Source: Lewinellaceae bacterium
GTDB taxonomy: Bacteria; Bacteroidota; Bacteroidia; Chitinophagales; Saprospiraceae
Length of the DNA: 64,000 nt
Direction: 5' to 3'
NCBI GenBank assembly: GCA_020636315.1
Contig: JACJYA010000017.1
Span: 1-64,000 of the forward strand
Numbering within the stretch: the first letter of the stretch is position 1; each line of letters opens with the position of its first letter. Shown here in pieces: positions 31,896-40,658 of the stretch. Under the pieces are notes generated by a model that did no database searches, was not told the origin of the DNA, and was given only the letters and a program-made list of their open reading frames with translations. Made by a program: the position numbers and the translations under genes.

Positions 31896-34800
31896 ATGCA
31901 TGCCGGCCAAACTGATTACCGGATCTTAATACTCGGGGCAGGATGTTTTTTCTTCGCCCTGTTTTCTCTTCACGCCCAGCAGCCACACCCTTTCTTCCGG
32001 CAGTACACCACCGATGACGGCCTGGCCAATAACGTCGTTTTCAATATTATTGAAGACAAGGACGGCTACATCTGGTTTTCTACCGCCAATGGCCTTTGCC
32101 GCTTCAACGGCTACGAGATGGAGCAGTTCCCCTCCGGACAGAAGGACATCAATTACACCGCGCTGTTCAATATGCAACTGGACAGCCTCGGGCGGGTTTG
32201 GGTTCACAGCATTTACGGTAAGCTCTTCTACTTCGACAGGGACAGCATATACAAGCACCCTTTTGCCGATACGATCGTGCTGAGCAACAAGCCTCGTTTC
32301 AGGTATTCCGGAGGTTTTGTGCTGAAAGGCAGCGGAGAGCGGGCGTTTTACTTCCTCGACGGGCTGGGCATCGTCGCCGTGGATACCGGCGGCCGGCAGC
32401 AGCTGATCCGCCCGGAAGTCACCCCTTCGGTAATTGCTATGGAGCAGGATGGAATATTTGCCACGGCCAACGTTATCCATCCGGATGCTGACACCCGGCT
32501 GGCGCAGGCGGACAGCCTGGAGAAAGCAGGGATGAGGCCCCCCGTGGTGCTCTACCGCGAAGATAGTATGACGACAATTGAGGGGTTTGCACAAAGGGCC
32601 CCCTCCCAAGGAAGGTTAGAAGCAATGATCCGATATAGCGGTGGCATCCTGGCGTTTCGAAAAGGGGAAATCTATTTCATTAAGGACGGCCAAATTCAAT
32701 GGCAGCAGCCCTATCCACACAATGTCATCCTTTTTCGACAAGACCGCGAAGGGCGCCTGATGGCAGGCCTGAACGGCAGAGGAGGCGTATTGTTCTACGA
32801 AAACCTGGAAGCTCTGCGAAAGGACAAGTTCAGCCGTTACCTGGACGGGCATTCGGTAACCGCCATGTGCCAGGGGCGCAACGGCGGCTACTGGTTCACT
32901 ACTCTGGGAGACGGAGTGTTCTACACGCCCGGCTTCGGCCTGGAGATCTTTGACGAAGCTTCCGGGCTTCCCCAGGAGATCGTCCGGGCGATAGCTATGA
33001 AAAGCGAGGAACAACTCTATATCGGCTTTGACGACGGGGCGGTTTATTTCCTGGATATGGCCGCCGACACCCTGATCAACCTGGGAACTCCATCTCCCCG
33101 CAAACAACTGTTCGACCTGGAATATGACGCTTCCCGGGACGAACTCTGGGCGGCTACCGACCGCCTGTACCGGTACCAAAATGGAAAATGGTTCTCTTAT
33201 GAAGAACAGATCCTCATGCCCCGGCAGCCTTACAGCACGACCCCCAAGAATATCGCTTTCAGCCCCGATGGCCAGATATTGTGGTTCAACGGAAGCACCG
33301 GCTTCGGCGCGCTCGGCATTGACAGCGGCGAGTTGCTTTACCACTCTTCCGCCTACAACGAACAGCAACGCTGTTACGCCGTTTTCCAGGATAACCGGGG
33401 CCGGATCTGGGCGAGTGTCAACAACCAGATGTTCGAACTGGTGAATGGCAAGATGGAGACGCGGCACGAATGGCACGAAGGCTTTAAATACCCGGTTCAG
33501 GATATCGTACAGCTGGATGACAACGCCCTGGTGTTCGCCCCTAACGCCATGGGCCTTCTGGTTATGCACGAACAGGACAGCATCCGGCAACTGACTTCTG
33601 CGGACGGGCTGGTTTCCGACGCCATCAACTGCCTGTACGCCGGCCCCGGGGGGAATATCTGGGCGGGCAGTTTCCGGGGGTTGAGCCACCTTACCCCGAA
33701 AGCAGGCGGCGGCTTTACCATCAAGAACACTACCCGTGCCAACGGGCTTCCCTCCAACGCCATCTACAAAGTAGCCGGGGCCGGCAATTCGATATGGCTG
33801 GCCACCGAAAAGGGCGCCGTCCGGTTGAAGGAAGCCAGCCGTTCCGCCGAGGTTGCCGCTCCGCTCATCGTGAGCGCCACGGCTAATGACGAGCCCTGGG
33901 ACTGGAAGCAGAAAGTGGCATTCGGGCACCGGCAGAATAATATCGGATTTGAATTCATTTCTCTGCAGTATCACTTTTTCGGGAAGGTGCCTTACCGGTA
34001 CCGCCTGGAAAAGAATGCCGCCTGGGCCAGGACGTATAACCGGGACGTGTTCTTCCCGGCCCTCAAGCCCGGCAGCTATCAGCTGGAGGTGCAGGCACAG
34101 GGGAAAAACGGGGCATGGAGCCCGTCTGCCCTGGCGTTCTTTGAAATACGCCCTCCTTACTGGGCCACCTGGTGGTTCCGGGGGCTGGTACTTGCGCTGC
34201 TGGGCAGTGCGGCAATCGGCTTTTTCCGCTTCCGCACCCGCCAACTCAAGGCAGAAGCAAACCGCATACAGGAAAGAGCGGCTCTCGAACAGGAAATGGC
34301 AGAGCTGAAACAGTCGGCCCTGAGGGCCCAGATGAACCCCCATTTTATCTTCAACTGCCTCAGCTCCATTCAGAATTTCATCCTGGAGGGTGATAAAGAA
34401 CAGGCCGTGCAGTACTTGTCCAGTTTCGCCCGGCTGATCCGGGCCGCTCTGCACGCCTCCATGGAAGCAGAAGTTCCGTTGGAGGATGAAGCCAATATGC
34501 TGGAGCGCTATCTGGAGCTGGAACAATTGCGTTTTCAGCACAAGTTTGATTACAGTATTGAGATCGATGAACAGGTCGATACTTATGATACGGCCATCCC
34601 GCCCTTGTTGCTTCAGCCTTATGTGGAAAACGCCATCGTACACGGCCTGGCGGATAAAGAACAGGGTGGCAAAATTGAGGTTCATTTCTTCAGGACAAAC
34701 GGGAGTTTAATGGCCACTATAACCGACAACGGAATGGGCATCTCTGCGTCTTTGAAGCAGAAAAAGGCCAGGGATTCCCTCCACAAGTCAGTAGGCATGA

Positions 34801-34940
34801 CCATCACCCGGAAACGGCTCGGCCTTTTGTCCGGCCAGCCAGGCAATCCGGTATTGGTTGAAGAACTGAAAGGCGAAGACGGGGCGATTGCCGGCACCCG
34901 GATAAGTGTTACCTTAATGCACAACAACATACAGGAATGA
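31896..34940 (+). CDS. Sensor histidine kinase, propeller plus LytS type
   Basis: 1014 aa. Leader LILGAGCFFFALFSLHAQ, then a periplasmic beta-propeller built of two-component regulator propeller repeats (YTTDDGLANNVVFNIIEDKDGYIWFSTANGLCRFNG, and again VSDAINCLYAGPGGNIWAGSFRGLSHL), a Y_Y_Y domain, one membrane segment near residue 760 (WWFRGLVLALLGSAAIGFF) and a LytS-type His_kinase domain with H816 in RAQMNPHFIFNCLSSIQ. ATPase motifs LLLQPYVENAIVHGL and ITDNGMGI follow. It overlaps its response regulator by 4 bases. It probably senses an extracellular polymer or surface cue; the ligand is unknown. Divergent from the TPP-controlled receptor. Confidence 0.9.
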   Translation: MHAGQTDYRILILGAGCFFFALFSLHAQQPHPFFRQYTTDDGLANNVVFNIIEDKDGYIWFSTANGLCRFNGYEMEQFPSGQKDINYTALFNMQLDSLGRVWVHSIYGKLFYFDRDSIYKHPFADTIVLSNKPRFRYSGGFVLKGSGERAFYFLDGLGIVAVDTGGRQQLIRPEVTPSVIAMEQDGIFATANVIHPDADTRLAQADSLEKAGMRPPVVLYREDSMTTIEGFAQRAPSQGRLEAMIRYSGGILAFRKGEIYFIKDGQIQWQQPYPHNVILFRQDREGRLMAGLNGRGGVLFYENLEALRKDKFSRYLDGHSVTAMCQGRNGGYWFTTLGDGVFYTPGFGLEIFDEASGLPQEIVRAIAMKSEEQLYIGFDDGAVYFLDMAADTLINLGTPSPRKQLFDLEYDASRDELWAATDRLYRYQNGKWFSYEEQILMPRQPYSTTPKNIAFSPDGQILWFNGSTGFGALGIDSGELLYHSSAYNEQQRCYAVFQDNRGRIWASVNNQMFELVNGKMETRHEWHEGFKYPVQDIVQLDDNALVFAPNAMGLLVMHEQDSIRQLTSADGLVSDAINCLYAGPGGNIWAGSFRGLSHLTPKAGGGFTIKNTTRANGLPSNAIYKVAGAGNSIWLATEKGAVRLKEASRSAEVAAPLIVSATANDEPWDWKQKVAFGHRQNNIGFEFISLQYHFFGKVPYRYRLEKNAAWARTYNRDVFFPALKPGSYQLEVQAQGKNGAWSPSALAFFEIRPPYWATWWFRGLVLALLGSAAIGFFRFRTRQLKAEANRIQERAALEQEMAELKQSALRAQMNPHFIFNCLSSIQNFILEGDKEQAVQYLSSFARLIRAALHASMEAEVPLEDEANMLERYLELEQLRFQHKFDYSIEIDEQVDTYDTAIPPLLLQPYVENAIVHGLADKEQGGKIEVHFFRTNGSLMATITDNGMGISASLKQKKARDSLHKSVGMTITRKRLGLLSGQPGNPVLVEELKGEDGAIAGTRISVTLMHNNIQE

Positions 34941-35686
34941 AAAGAGCCATAATCATCGAAGACGAGGACCGGGCCCGCGCTTCGCTGAAGAAGATGCTGG
35001 AGACATACTGCCCCGAAGTAGTAGTGGAAGGCGAAGCTGACGGAGTAGCCTCGGGGCTGAAGTTGCAGGACAAAGCGGCCGCCGACATCCTGTTTCTCGA
35101 CGTACAGCTGAAAGATGGAACGGCCTTCGACTTGCTGGATCAATACCGCGGCCCCTATACCTTTCACCTGATCTTTACTACGGCCTATGATGAATTTGCG
35201 GTCAAGGCCTTTGAATACCACGCGCTCGACTACCTGATCAAACCCATAGCTCCCGGCCGGCTCCGCAGTGCAGTGGCGCGAACCATGGAGGCCACTCCCC
35301 TGCCGGACCCGCATTACGACGAGCTCCTGCAGTCGGTCCGGTCCAGGCACTTTGAGAAGATCGCCCTGTCCACTAAAGATGGCATCCTCTTTTTAGCCCT
35401 CGACAAACTGGTGAGGCTGGAAGCCAGCGCCAATTACACCACCTTCCACACCCTCCGCGGCCAGAAAGTTATGGTGGCCCGCACCCTGAAGGAGTACGAA
35501 AGCCTGCTCGGCAGTGAGGGGTTCTTCCGTTCCCACCAGTCGCACATCATCAACCTTCATTTCATCGAGGGCATCACCAAAGATGACGGCGGATTTGCCT
35601 GTTTGAAAGACGGCAGCAAGATACCCATTGCCCGCCGCCGGAGGGAGAAGCTGGTGGAGTTGCTAAAAGGGCGGAGCTTATTTTAA
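34937..35686 (+). CDS. LytTR-family response regulator
   Basis: 249 aa. Receiver domain with acidic pocket EDEDR and phosphoacceptor D55 (LFLDVQLKDG), T/K residues TTAYDEFAVKAFEYHALDYLIKP, then a LytTR DNA-binding domain (VRLEASANYTTFHTLRG, FFRSHQSHIINLHFI, IPIARRRREKLVELLKG). Partner of the kinase it overlaps. LytTR proteins bind two direct repeats of about 9 bases; their sites here were not located. Confidence 0.93.
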   Translation: MKRAIIIEDEDRARASLKKMLETYCPEVVVEGEADGVASGLKLQDKAAADILFLDVQLKDGTAFDLLDQYRGPYTFHLIFTTAYDEFAVKAFEYHALDYLIKPIAPGRLRSAVARTMEATPLPDPHYDELLQSVRSRHFEKIALSTKDGILFLALDKLVRLEASANYTTFHTLRGQKVMVARTLKEYESLLGSEGFFRSHQSHIINLHFIEGITKDDGGFACLKDGSKIPIARRRREKLVELLKGRSLF

Positions 35687-35698
35687 ATCCCTTCCCCT

Positions 35699-35713
35699 CC
35701 AGGTTTATTCCAG
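35699..35713 (+). promoter_or_regulatory. 11-bp direct repeat, putative OmpR-family operator
   Basis: CCAGGTTTATTCCAG: two CCAG half-sites 11 bases apart, as in PHO-box type sites. A near-identical repeat (CCAGATTCATTCCAG) stands at 37683-37697 before the PepSY gene. In both cases a -7-like box (here TATCTTTA, 35725-35732) follows 9-11 bases later, so the site would replace the -33 box. Inferred autoregulation of the two-component operon. Confidence 0.5.
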
Positions 35714-35736
35714 ATTTCAGCCCCTATCTTTAACCT

Positions 35737-36414
35737 ATGAAAATTCTGATCGTAGAAGACGAGCCGGCCATCCGGGAGGCCATCGCCGGATACCTTCACA
35801 AAGAAGGCTATGTCTGCGAAGAAGCAGAAGATTACGAAACGGCAGATGAAAAGGTGGCCCTTTACGAATACGACCTCGTTATTCTGGACATCACCCTGCC
35901 CGGCGGAAGCGGGCTGGAAGTATTAAAGAGCTTAAAAAAAGCCCATCCGGAGACTGGCGTTCTTATCGTCTCTGCCCGGCATTCTCTGGACGACAAAGTG
36001 AAGGGGCTCGACCTTGGCGCCGATGACTACATCACCAAGCCTTTCCACTTACCCGAACTCAATGCGAGAGTCAAGGCATTGCTCCGCCGCCGTGTTTTTA
36101 AAGGGAAGGAAACCATTACCTTCAATGAGATCGAAGTTGACCTGGCAACCAATATCATTAATGTGAACGGCGAACCCGTAGAGCTCTCCAGAAAGGAATA
36201 TGACCTGATGTGCTTTTTCATTACCAACAAAAACCGGGTGTTGTCCAAGGCTGCCATCGCCGAGCACCTCTGGGGAGACTACATGGACCTGGCCGACAAC
36301 TTCGACCTGGTTTACAGCCACATCAAAAACCTGCGGAAGAAAATTGTGGAAAACGGGGGAAGCGATTATATTAAAACAGTTTACGGAATGGGTTATAAAT
36401 TTACCAGCTATTGA
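35737..36414 (+). CDS. OmpR/PhoB-family response regulator
   Basis: 225 aa. Receiver with EDEPAIREAIAG, phosphoacceptor D51 (VILDITLPGGSG), SARHSLDDKVKGLDLGADDYITKPFHLPELNARVKALLRR, then a winged-helix domain ending YDLMCFFITNKNRVLSKAAIAEHLWG and IKTVYGMGYKFTSY. Overlaps the histidine kinase gene by four bases. Close in type to CusR/copper-response regulators. Its likely targets are its own promoter and the PepSY gene (see 35699 and 37683). Confidence 0.94.
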   Translation: MKILIVEDEPAIREAIAGYLHKEGYVCEEAEDYETADEKVALYEYDLVILDITLPGGSGLEVLKSLKKAHPETGVLIVSARHSLDDKVKGLDLGADDYITKPFHLPELNARVKALLRRRVFKGKETITFNEIEVDLATNIINVNGEPVELSRKEYDLMCFFITNKNRVLSKAAIAEHLWGDYMDLADNFDLVYSHIKNLRKKIVENGGSDYIKTVYGMGYKFTSY

Positions 36415-37664
36415 AACTACTCGAAAAAAACAACCGCATTTTCTTTCGTTTTACAGCGCTATTGCTTGTGGTTGGCATTGTGCTTTTTTATCTGGTTGTC
36501 AACTGGATCATCCGCCATAAAGTAGATGAAACGCTGCGGGTAAACCGGCTGCATGCCGTTGAGCTCTTAAGGCAGGGGAAGCCGTTGCCACAGTTTGCCC
36601 CCATTCTGGAAGTTCACATCCTAAGTGATCAGCACGGTGCCCGCAATATCTACTCTGATACGTTGATCTACGACCCTGTAGAAAAAGAGGAAGAACCTTA
36701 CCGACAGCTTATCACCCATGAAAAAGTGGGCGGCCAGTGGTATGAGGTCATCAACCGAACTTCGCTGGTGGAATCGTCAGAACTGATGCTTGCCATCGGA
36801 GGCTGCACCCTGGGCCTGGGGCTTTTGCTCTTCGTCGGGTTGGCCTGGCTCAACAGCCGGTCGGCACGGCGACTGTGGCGGCCATTCCAGCAGCAACTCG
36901 ACGCGTTGAAAAAGTTCTCCCTGTCCCAACAACAGCCACTTCACCTCGTAACAGACGGCGTCAGCGAATTTGAGGAACTGAAAACCGCCCTGCAAGATCT
37001 CACTGAAAAGGTGCGGGGCGACTATAGAAACCTGAAGGAATTCACCGAAAATGCCAGCCACGAAATCCAAACCCCGCTTTCCATTATTCGCTCTAAAATT
37101 GAATCGCTCATTGAGAACGAACAGATCACAGACGAGCAGATGAGCGTGTTGGATACCATCTATCAGGCCGCCAACCGGCTCAGCCGGATCAACCAAAGCC
37201 TCCTTCTGCTCGCAAAGATCGAAAACCGGCAATTTGAAGGGGCCTCCCCCGTCCTTGTAAACGAAATCATTGATGAGCAGTTGAAGATGCTGGAGGAACT
37301 CACCGATGCCAAAAACCTACATCTGCGGACAGCACTTTCCAAAGGCCCGGCCCTGCGCGCCAACCGCCCGCTGATAGAAATCCTGATAAAGAACCTCCTG
37401 GAAAACGCCATCCGCTACAGCCAGCCCGGCGATACCATTAAAATAGAATCGACACCCGGCAGGATCACCTTCGGCAATCCCGGCAAACGGCCTGTGGAAC
37501 ATCCTGAGCGCCTGTTCGGCCGCTTTCAGAAACAGAGCAACCACCATTCTTCCACCGGCCTGGGGCTGGCGATCGTCAGCAAGATATGCGAAGTGAACGG
37601 CTGGAAAGCCGGCTACGATTACCAGGATGGACAGCACGAATTCAGCATAACTTTCCAGCAATAA
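36411..37664 (+). CDS. Sensor histidine kinase, HisKA type
   Basis: 417 aa. Two membrane segments (FTALLLVVGIVLFYLVVNWII and LAIGGCTLGLGLLLFVGLAWL) enclose a small periplasmic domain of about 110 residues; then HisKA with H217 in TENASHEIQTPLSIIRSK and HATPase with ENAIRYSQPGDTI, FGNPG and HHSSTGLGLAIVSKIC. A recognisable HAMP domain is missing, as is common in Bacteroidota kinases of this class. Pairs with the preceding response regulator; signal unknown, possibly metal or envelope stress given the PepSY and RND genes behind. Confidence 0.92.
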   Translation: MKLLEKNNRIFFRFTALLLVVGIVLFYLVVNWIIRHKVDETLRVNRLHAVELLRQGKPLPQFAPILEVHILSDQHGARNIYSDTLIYDPVEKEEEPYRQLITHEKVGGQWYEVINRTSLVESSELMLAIGGCTLGLGLLLFVGLAWLNSRSARRLWRPFQQQLDALKKFSLSQQQPLHLVTDGVSEFEELKTALQDLTEKVRGDYRNLKEFTENASHEIQTPLSIIRSKIESLIENEQITDEQMSVLDTIYQAANRLSRINQSLLLLAKIENRQFEGASPVLVNEIIDEQLKMLEELTDAKNLHLRTALSKGPALRANRPLIEILIKNLLENAIRYSQPGDTIKIESTPGRITFGNPGKRPVEHPERLFGRFQKQSNHHSSTGLGLAIVSKICEVNGWKAGYDYQDGQHEFSITFQQ

Positions 37665-37682
37665 CAGCTTCTTTTCTCTTTT

Positions 37683-37697
37683 CCAGATTCATTCCAG
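37683..37697 (+). promoter_or_regulatory. 11-bp direct repeat before the PepSY gene
   Basis: CCAGATTCATTCCAG; matches the repeat at 35699-35713 at 13 of 15 bases. A TTCCTTTG box (37708-37715) lies 10 bases after it. The shared spacing suggests one regulator, most simply the OmpR-type protein encoded between the two sites. Confidence 0.5.
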
Positions 37698-37754
37698 AAT
37701 TGGCGCTTTCCTTTGTCTTGAGAAAAGAATTAATCCATTACAAAACTGACCGTC

Positions 37755-38225
37755 ATGAAGTATTTAATGTTGATCACCGTGCTCACCTTTTGCTTGTCCT
37801 ACTCCTCCTGCGCCCAAAAACAAACGGCCGTTCCCGCCGCAGTAGAGAACGCGTTCAAAGCCAGGTTTCCCCAGGCAGAAGAAGTAAAATGGGACATGGA
37901 AAGGGAAGGTGAATGGGAGGCAGAGTTCGAAATGAACGAAGAGGAAATGTCCGCCAACTTTATGGCTGACGGCGCCTGGGCCGAAACTGAGGCTGAGATC
38001 GAAAAAGAGAACCTCCCTCAAGCGGTGAAGGATGCCGTTGCCACTCAGTTCGCCGATTATGAACTGGAGGAAGCCTGGACGGTGGAAAGCCCCGAACATC
38101 CCAATGCCTATGAAGTAAAACTGGAAAAGGGGGAAACAACCGTAAAAGCGACGTTCAGCCCCGAAGGGCAGCTGCTCGGGCAGAAAACCAAATCAGAAGA
38201 AGGAGAAGAGGAAGAGAAAGACTGA
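37755..38225 (+). CDS. PepSY-like (DUF2874) periplasmic protein
   Basis: 156 aa. Signal peptide with a lipoprotein-like C (LSYSSCAQK), then two related beta-alpha-beta units with AVENAFKARFPQAEEVKWDME and AVKDAVATQFADYELEEAWTVE, the PF11396 PepSY-like fold, and a strongly acidic end (EEGEEEEKD). Such proteins accompany CusRS-like two-component systems and are thought to bind metal or modulate kinase or peptidase activity. Its promoter carries the same direct repeat as the regulator operon, so it is a likely target. It lies just before the efflux genes. Confidence 0.82.
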   Translation: MKYLMLITVLTFCLSYSSCAQKQTAVPAAVENAFKARFPQAEEVKWDMEREGEWEAEFEMNEEEMSANFMADGAWAETEAEIEKENLPQAVKDAVATQFADYELEEAWTVESPEHPNAYEVKLEKGETTVKATFSPEGQLLGQKTKSEEGEEEEKD

Positions 38226-38231
38226 GTTTCA

Positions 38232-38324
38232 GGGGATTGTTCAAATAAGTGTGCCTGCGTTACGCTAACCCGCTGGTTTCCAGGGCAACGAGGGACTCAG
38301 AAACCAGGAACTATGAACGGTCCC
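38232..38324 (-). mobile_element. TTGAAC-family miniature element, copy 2
   Basis: Ends GGGGATTGTTCAA (38232-38244) and TATGAACGGTCCC (38312-38324), about 93 bases. The reversed core GTTACGCTAACCCGCTGGTTTCC matches the copies at 26280, 49972 and 53635. Closest to the 49972 copy, which has the same length and the same GAGT(T/C)CCTCGTT block. The in-frame extension of the downstream TolC gene through this element is noncoding. Confidence 0.7.
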
Positions 38325-38330
38325 GGTGTC

Positions 38331-38363
38331 AGATGGAAGGCACTTCGGAAGTGCCTTCCATCT
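38331..38363. repeat. Perfect palindrome upstream of the efflux operon
   Basis: AGATGGAAGGCACTTC (38331-38346), one G, then its perfect complement to 38363. No T-run. It follows the miniature element by six bases and precedes the TolC-like gene by about 110 bases. It may form a very stable hairpin in RNA that isolates the efflux genes from upstream transcription, or be a REP-like palindrome. Confidence 0.65.
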
Positions 38364-38476
38364 TAGGAAGCTTTTTTGCGAACGCCAAGTACCCATTTCC
38401 GGACAATAACCTGTGGCCTTTCCATCTTTTCTGCTCTTTCCCAAAACCCTTTTTTGCAATTACAAAATTCACTCCT

Positions 38477-39658
38477 TTGATCTACCGTTGTCTGTTATTG
38501 CTCACATTATTCCTTGCTGGCGGGAAGGCGGAAGCGCAAACTTTGCAGGAATATCTCGACAGTGCCAGGGCCAATAACCCTGTCTCACAGGAGAACCAGA
38601 ATCTTTCCGCCATTGCAGCTTTAGAAGTGGATAAAGCAAAAGCCATGTACTACCTGCCGGAAGTCAGCGCTTCCGGGAATTTCCTCTATGCTCCCGTAGT
38701 AAAGGGAGTGGGGTATGAAGAAGCCATCACCAACGGCGCGCTGTATTCGGCACAGTTGAATATTAACATGCCCCTTTTTACCCGGCGGAAGGTGGAGGCG
38801 CAAATGAAAAACAGCGCTGTCAACCAGGAGGCCTATCGCAATAACATTGAGCTTTCTCAACACGATCTCGATCGGCAAGTGACAGAGCAGTACATCCTCA
38901 CCTGGCAGAACCTGGAACGCATTGCCGCTACACAAAGATTGCTGGACATTTTATCCGAACAGGAAAAAGTAGTACGTGTATTTGCGGAGAACGCTATCCT
39001 TTCGCAATCCGACGTGATGTTTTTCACCATTGAAAAAGAAAACAGGCAGCTCGCTTTGCGGGACTATCAGATAGCCTACCGGCAAGGCCTGGCAACCCTC
39101 AACCTGCTTTGCGGGCGGGTGGACACCACATTCGTGGAATTACAGCCACCTGAAATCAGCCTGAACAGTGACTCCACCGGGCCTTCCAGGTTCCTGGACA
39201 GTTACCAACTGGATAGCCTCCTGGCGGCGAGCAACCAGGAAATGGCTGAGTTAAAATACTACCCGCAGGTATCCGCTTTTGCCAATGGCGGCCTGAACGC
39301 TATTATGGTGAAGGACATTTACAAAAAGCTGGGCCTCAGCGTGGGCCTCAACTTTTCCATGCCCATCTTCGATGGGCGCCAGCGCAGCATGGCCCGCCAG
39401 CAAATGCAGCTGAGCCAGATGGCCAACGGGGCGCAGCGCGAGTTCCAAACCAAACAGATAAACCAGCAACGCCTGATGGGCCTTCAGCAAATCGGCCTGC
39501 TGGATGACAAGATCAAAGCGATGCAACGCCAGCTTTCGGATCTCGAGGGCCTGCTTAAGTTATACAGGGAGCGCATCGCCCGGGGAGAGTTGTCGGTGAA
39601 CGATTATATCAATACCATTAAATCCTATGCAGAATTGCAGGTCACCTCATTTCGCTGA
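38477..39658 (+). CDS. TolC-family outer-membrane efflux protein, probable frameshift at the end
   Basis: Outer channel of a tripartite pump. The frame holds a signal peptide IYRCLLLLTLFLAGGKAEAQ and coiled TolC repeats (LQEYLDSARANNPVSQENQNL, VSASGNFLYAPVV, LDRQVTEQYILTWQNLERIAATQRLL, second repeat GLSVGLNFSMPIFDGRQRSMARQQM). No ATG stands near the signal peptide; the in-frame upstream ATGs lie in a repeat or palindrome, so TTG at 38477 is taken as start. At the 3' end the frame stops at 39658 after LQVTSFR, but the next frame continues LKTSRLLLINDYNYWNW to a stop at 39706-39708, and a YNYWNW end is typical of this family in Bacteroidota. A missing base near 39650 would join them. Whether it is a real mutation or a sequencing error is open. 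Confidence 0.75.
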   Translation: MIYRCLLLLTLFLAGGKAEAQTLQEYLDSARANNPVSQENQNLSAIAALEVDKAKAMYYLPEVSASGNFLYAPVVKGVGYEEAITNGALYSAQLNINMPLFTRRKVEAQMKNSAVNQEAYRNNIELSQHDLDRQVTEQYILTWQNLERIAATQRLLDILSEQEKVVRVFAENAILSQSDVMFFTIEKENRQLALRDYQIAYRQGLATLNLLCGRVDTTFVELQPPEISLNSDSTGPSRFLDSYQLDSLLAASNQEMAELKYYPQVSAFANGGLNAIMVKDIYKKLGLSVGLNFSMPIFDGRQRSMARQQMQLSQMANGAQREFQTKQINQQRLMGLQQIGLLDDKIKAMQRQLSDLEGLLKLYRERIARGELSVNDYINTIKSYAELQVTSFR

Positions 39659-39710
39659 AAACCTCCCGGCTGCTTTTGATAAACGATTACAATTACTGGA
39701 ACTGGTAATT

Positions 39711-40658
39711 ATGAAGATACTAATCTGCAACCTGAAATACCTCCTGTTGCTGACGGTTATTACTGCTTTGGAGGCCTGTAGCCACCAGCAATCCGCCGAC
39801 GCTGTCGGGGACCCACCCCCCGCTCCCAAAACGCTGGTGGATACCACCTCTGTGGCCGTCCGGGACATTCAGCAGGAACGACGTTTTCCGGCCACCACAT
39901 TCTACCCGGAGAGCAACAAACTGGCTGCGCCGATCTCCGGGTATATTCTCCAATCACCCCGGGAGGCGGGCGAAAGGGTGAATAGCGGCCAGGTGCTTTT
40001 CACCCTTGAAACAAAAGAGCATCACGCGATCAATACAGACCCGGCCCTGAGAAAAAGCAGCCTTGCCGAACTGGGTGTCATCAATGTGAAGGCTCCTTCA
40101 GATGGCCAGATCATCACACTGGATCAGCGGCAGGGCGATTATGTGAACGAAGGCTCAACGCTCTGCACCATTGCCCGCAACGACAAAACCGGCTTCCGGC
40201 TCAGTGTTCCTTTCGAATACAGCAACTTCGTTAATATTGGCGCCAGGTGCACCATCGAACTGCCGGATAAATCCCGCCTGCCTGCCCGGGTAACCGAGAA
40301 CCTCAGCACCACAAATGCCACCTCACAAACTCTCGCCTTTCTGGTGAAGCCACTGAAGCCACTGATGCTGCCCGAAGGGCTGGCCGTTATGGTGATCTTC
40401 CAAACCAGAAGCGCAGGCCAGGCAGCCATACTGCCCAGATCCGCGATCCTGGCTAATGAAACTATGGATGAATTCTGGGTGATGCAACTCGTCAACGACA
40501 GTACCGCAGTTAAAGTGCCCGTAGCCCTCGGGATGGCCTCCGGCGATTCTGTGCAGGTAGTAAGGCCGGCTTTTCCCCCTTCAGCCCTCATTTTAACGGA
40601 AGGGAATTATGGGTTAGAGGACACAGCTTTGGTAAAGATCAAATCACAGGTGGAATGA
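39711..40658 (+). CDS. RND efflux periplasmic adaptor (HlyD/MFP family)
   Basis: 315 aa lipoprotein: leader NLKYLLLLTVITALEAC gives an acylatable cysteine. Then barrel-sandwich (lipoyl) halves, KLAAPISGYILQSPREAGERVNSGQVLFTLETKE and GVINVKAPSDGQIITLDQRQGDYVNEGSTLCTI, and a beta-barrel domain (FRLSVPFEYSNFVNIGARCTIELP). No long helical hairpin separates the lipoyl halves, so it is a short adaptor. Lies between the TolC-like gene and the RND pump and overlaps the pump start by 4 bases. Confidence 0.9.
   Translation: MKILICNLKYLLLLTVITALEACSHQQSADAVGDPPPAPKTLVDTTSVAVRDIQQERRFPATTFYPESNKLAAPISGYILQSPREAGERVNSGQVLFTLETKEHHAINTDPALRKSSLAELGVINVKAPSDGQIITLDQRQGDYVNEGSTLCTIARNDKTGFRLSVPFEYSNFVNIGARCTIELPDKSRLPARVTENLSTTNATSQTLAFLVKPLKPLMLPEGLAVMVIFQTRSAGQAAILPRSAILANETMDEFWVMQLVNDSTAVKVPVALGMASGDSVQVVRPAFPPSALILTEGNYGLEDTALVKIKSQVE

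Noticed and set aside
32616..34685. 689-codon minus-strand open frame
   Set aside because: Antisense of the propeller kinase; no signal peptide, family motif or good start.
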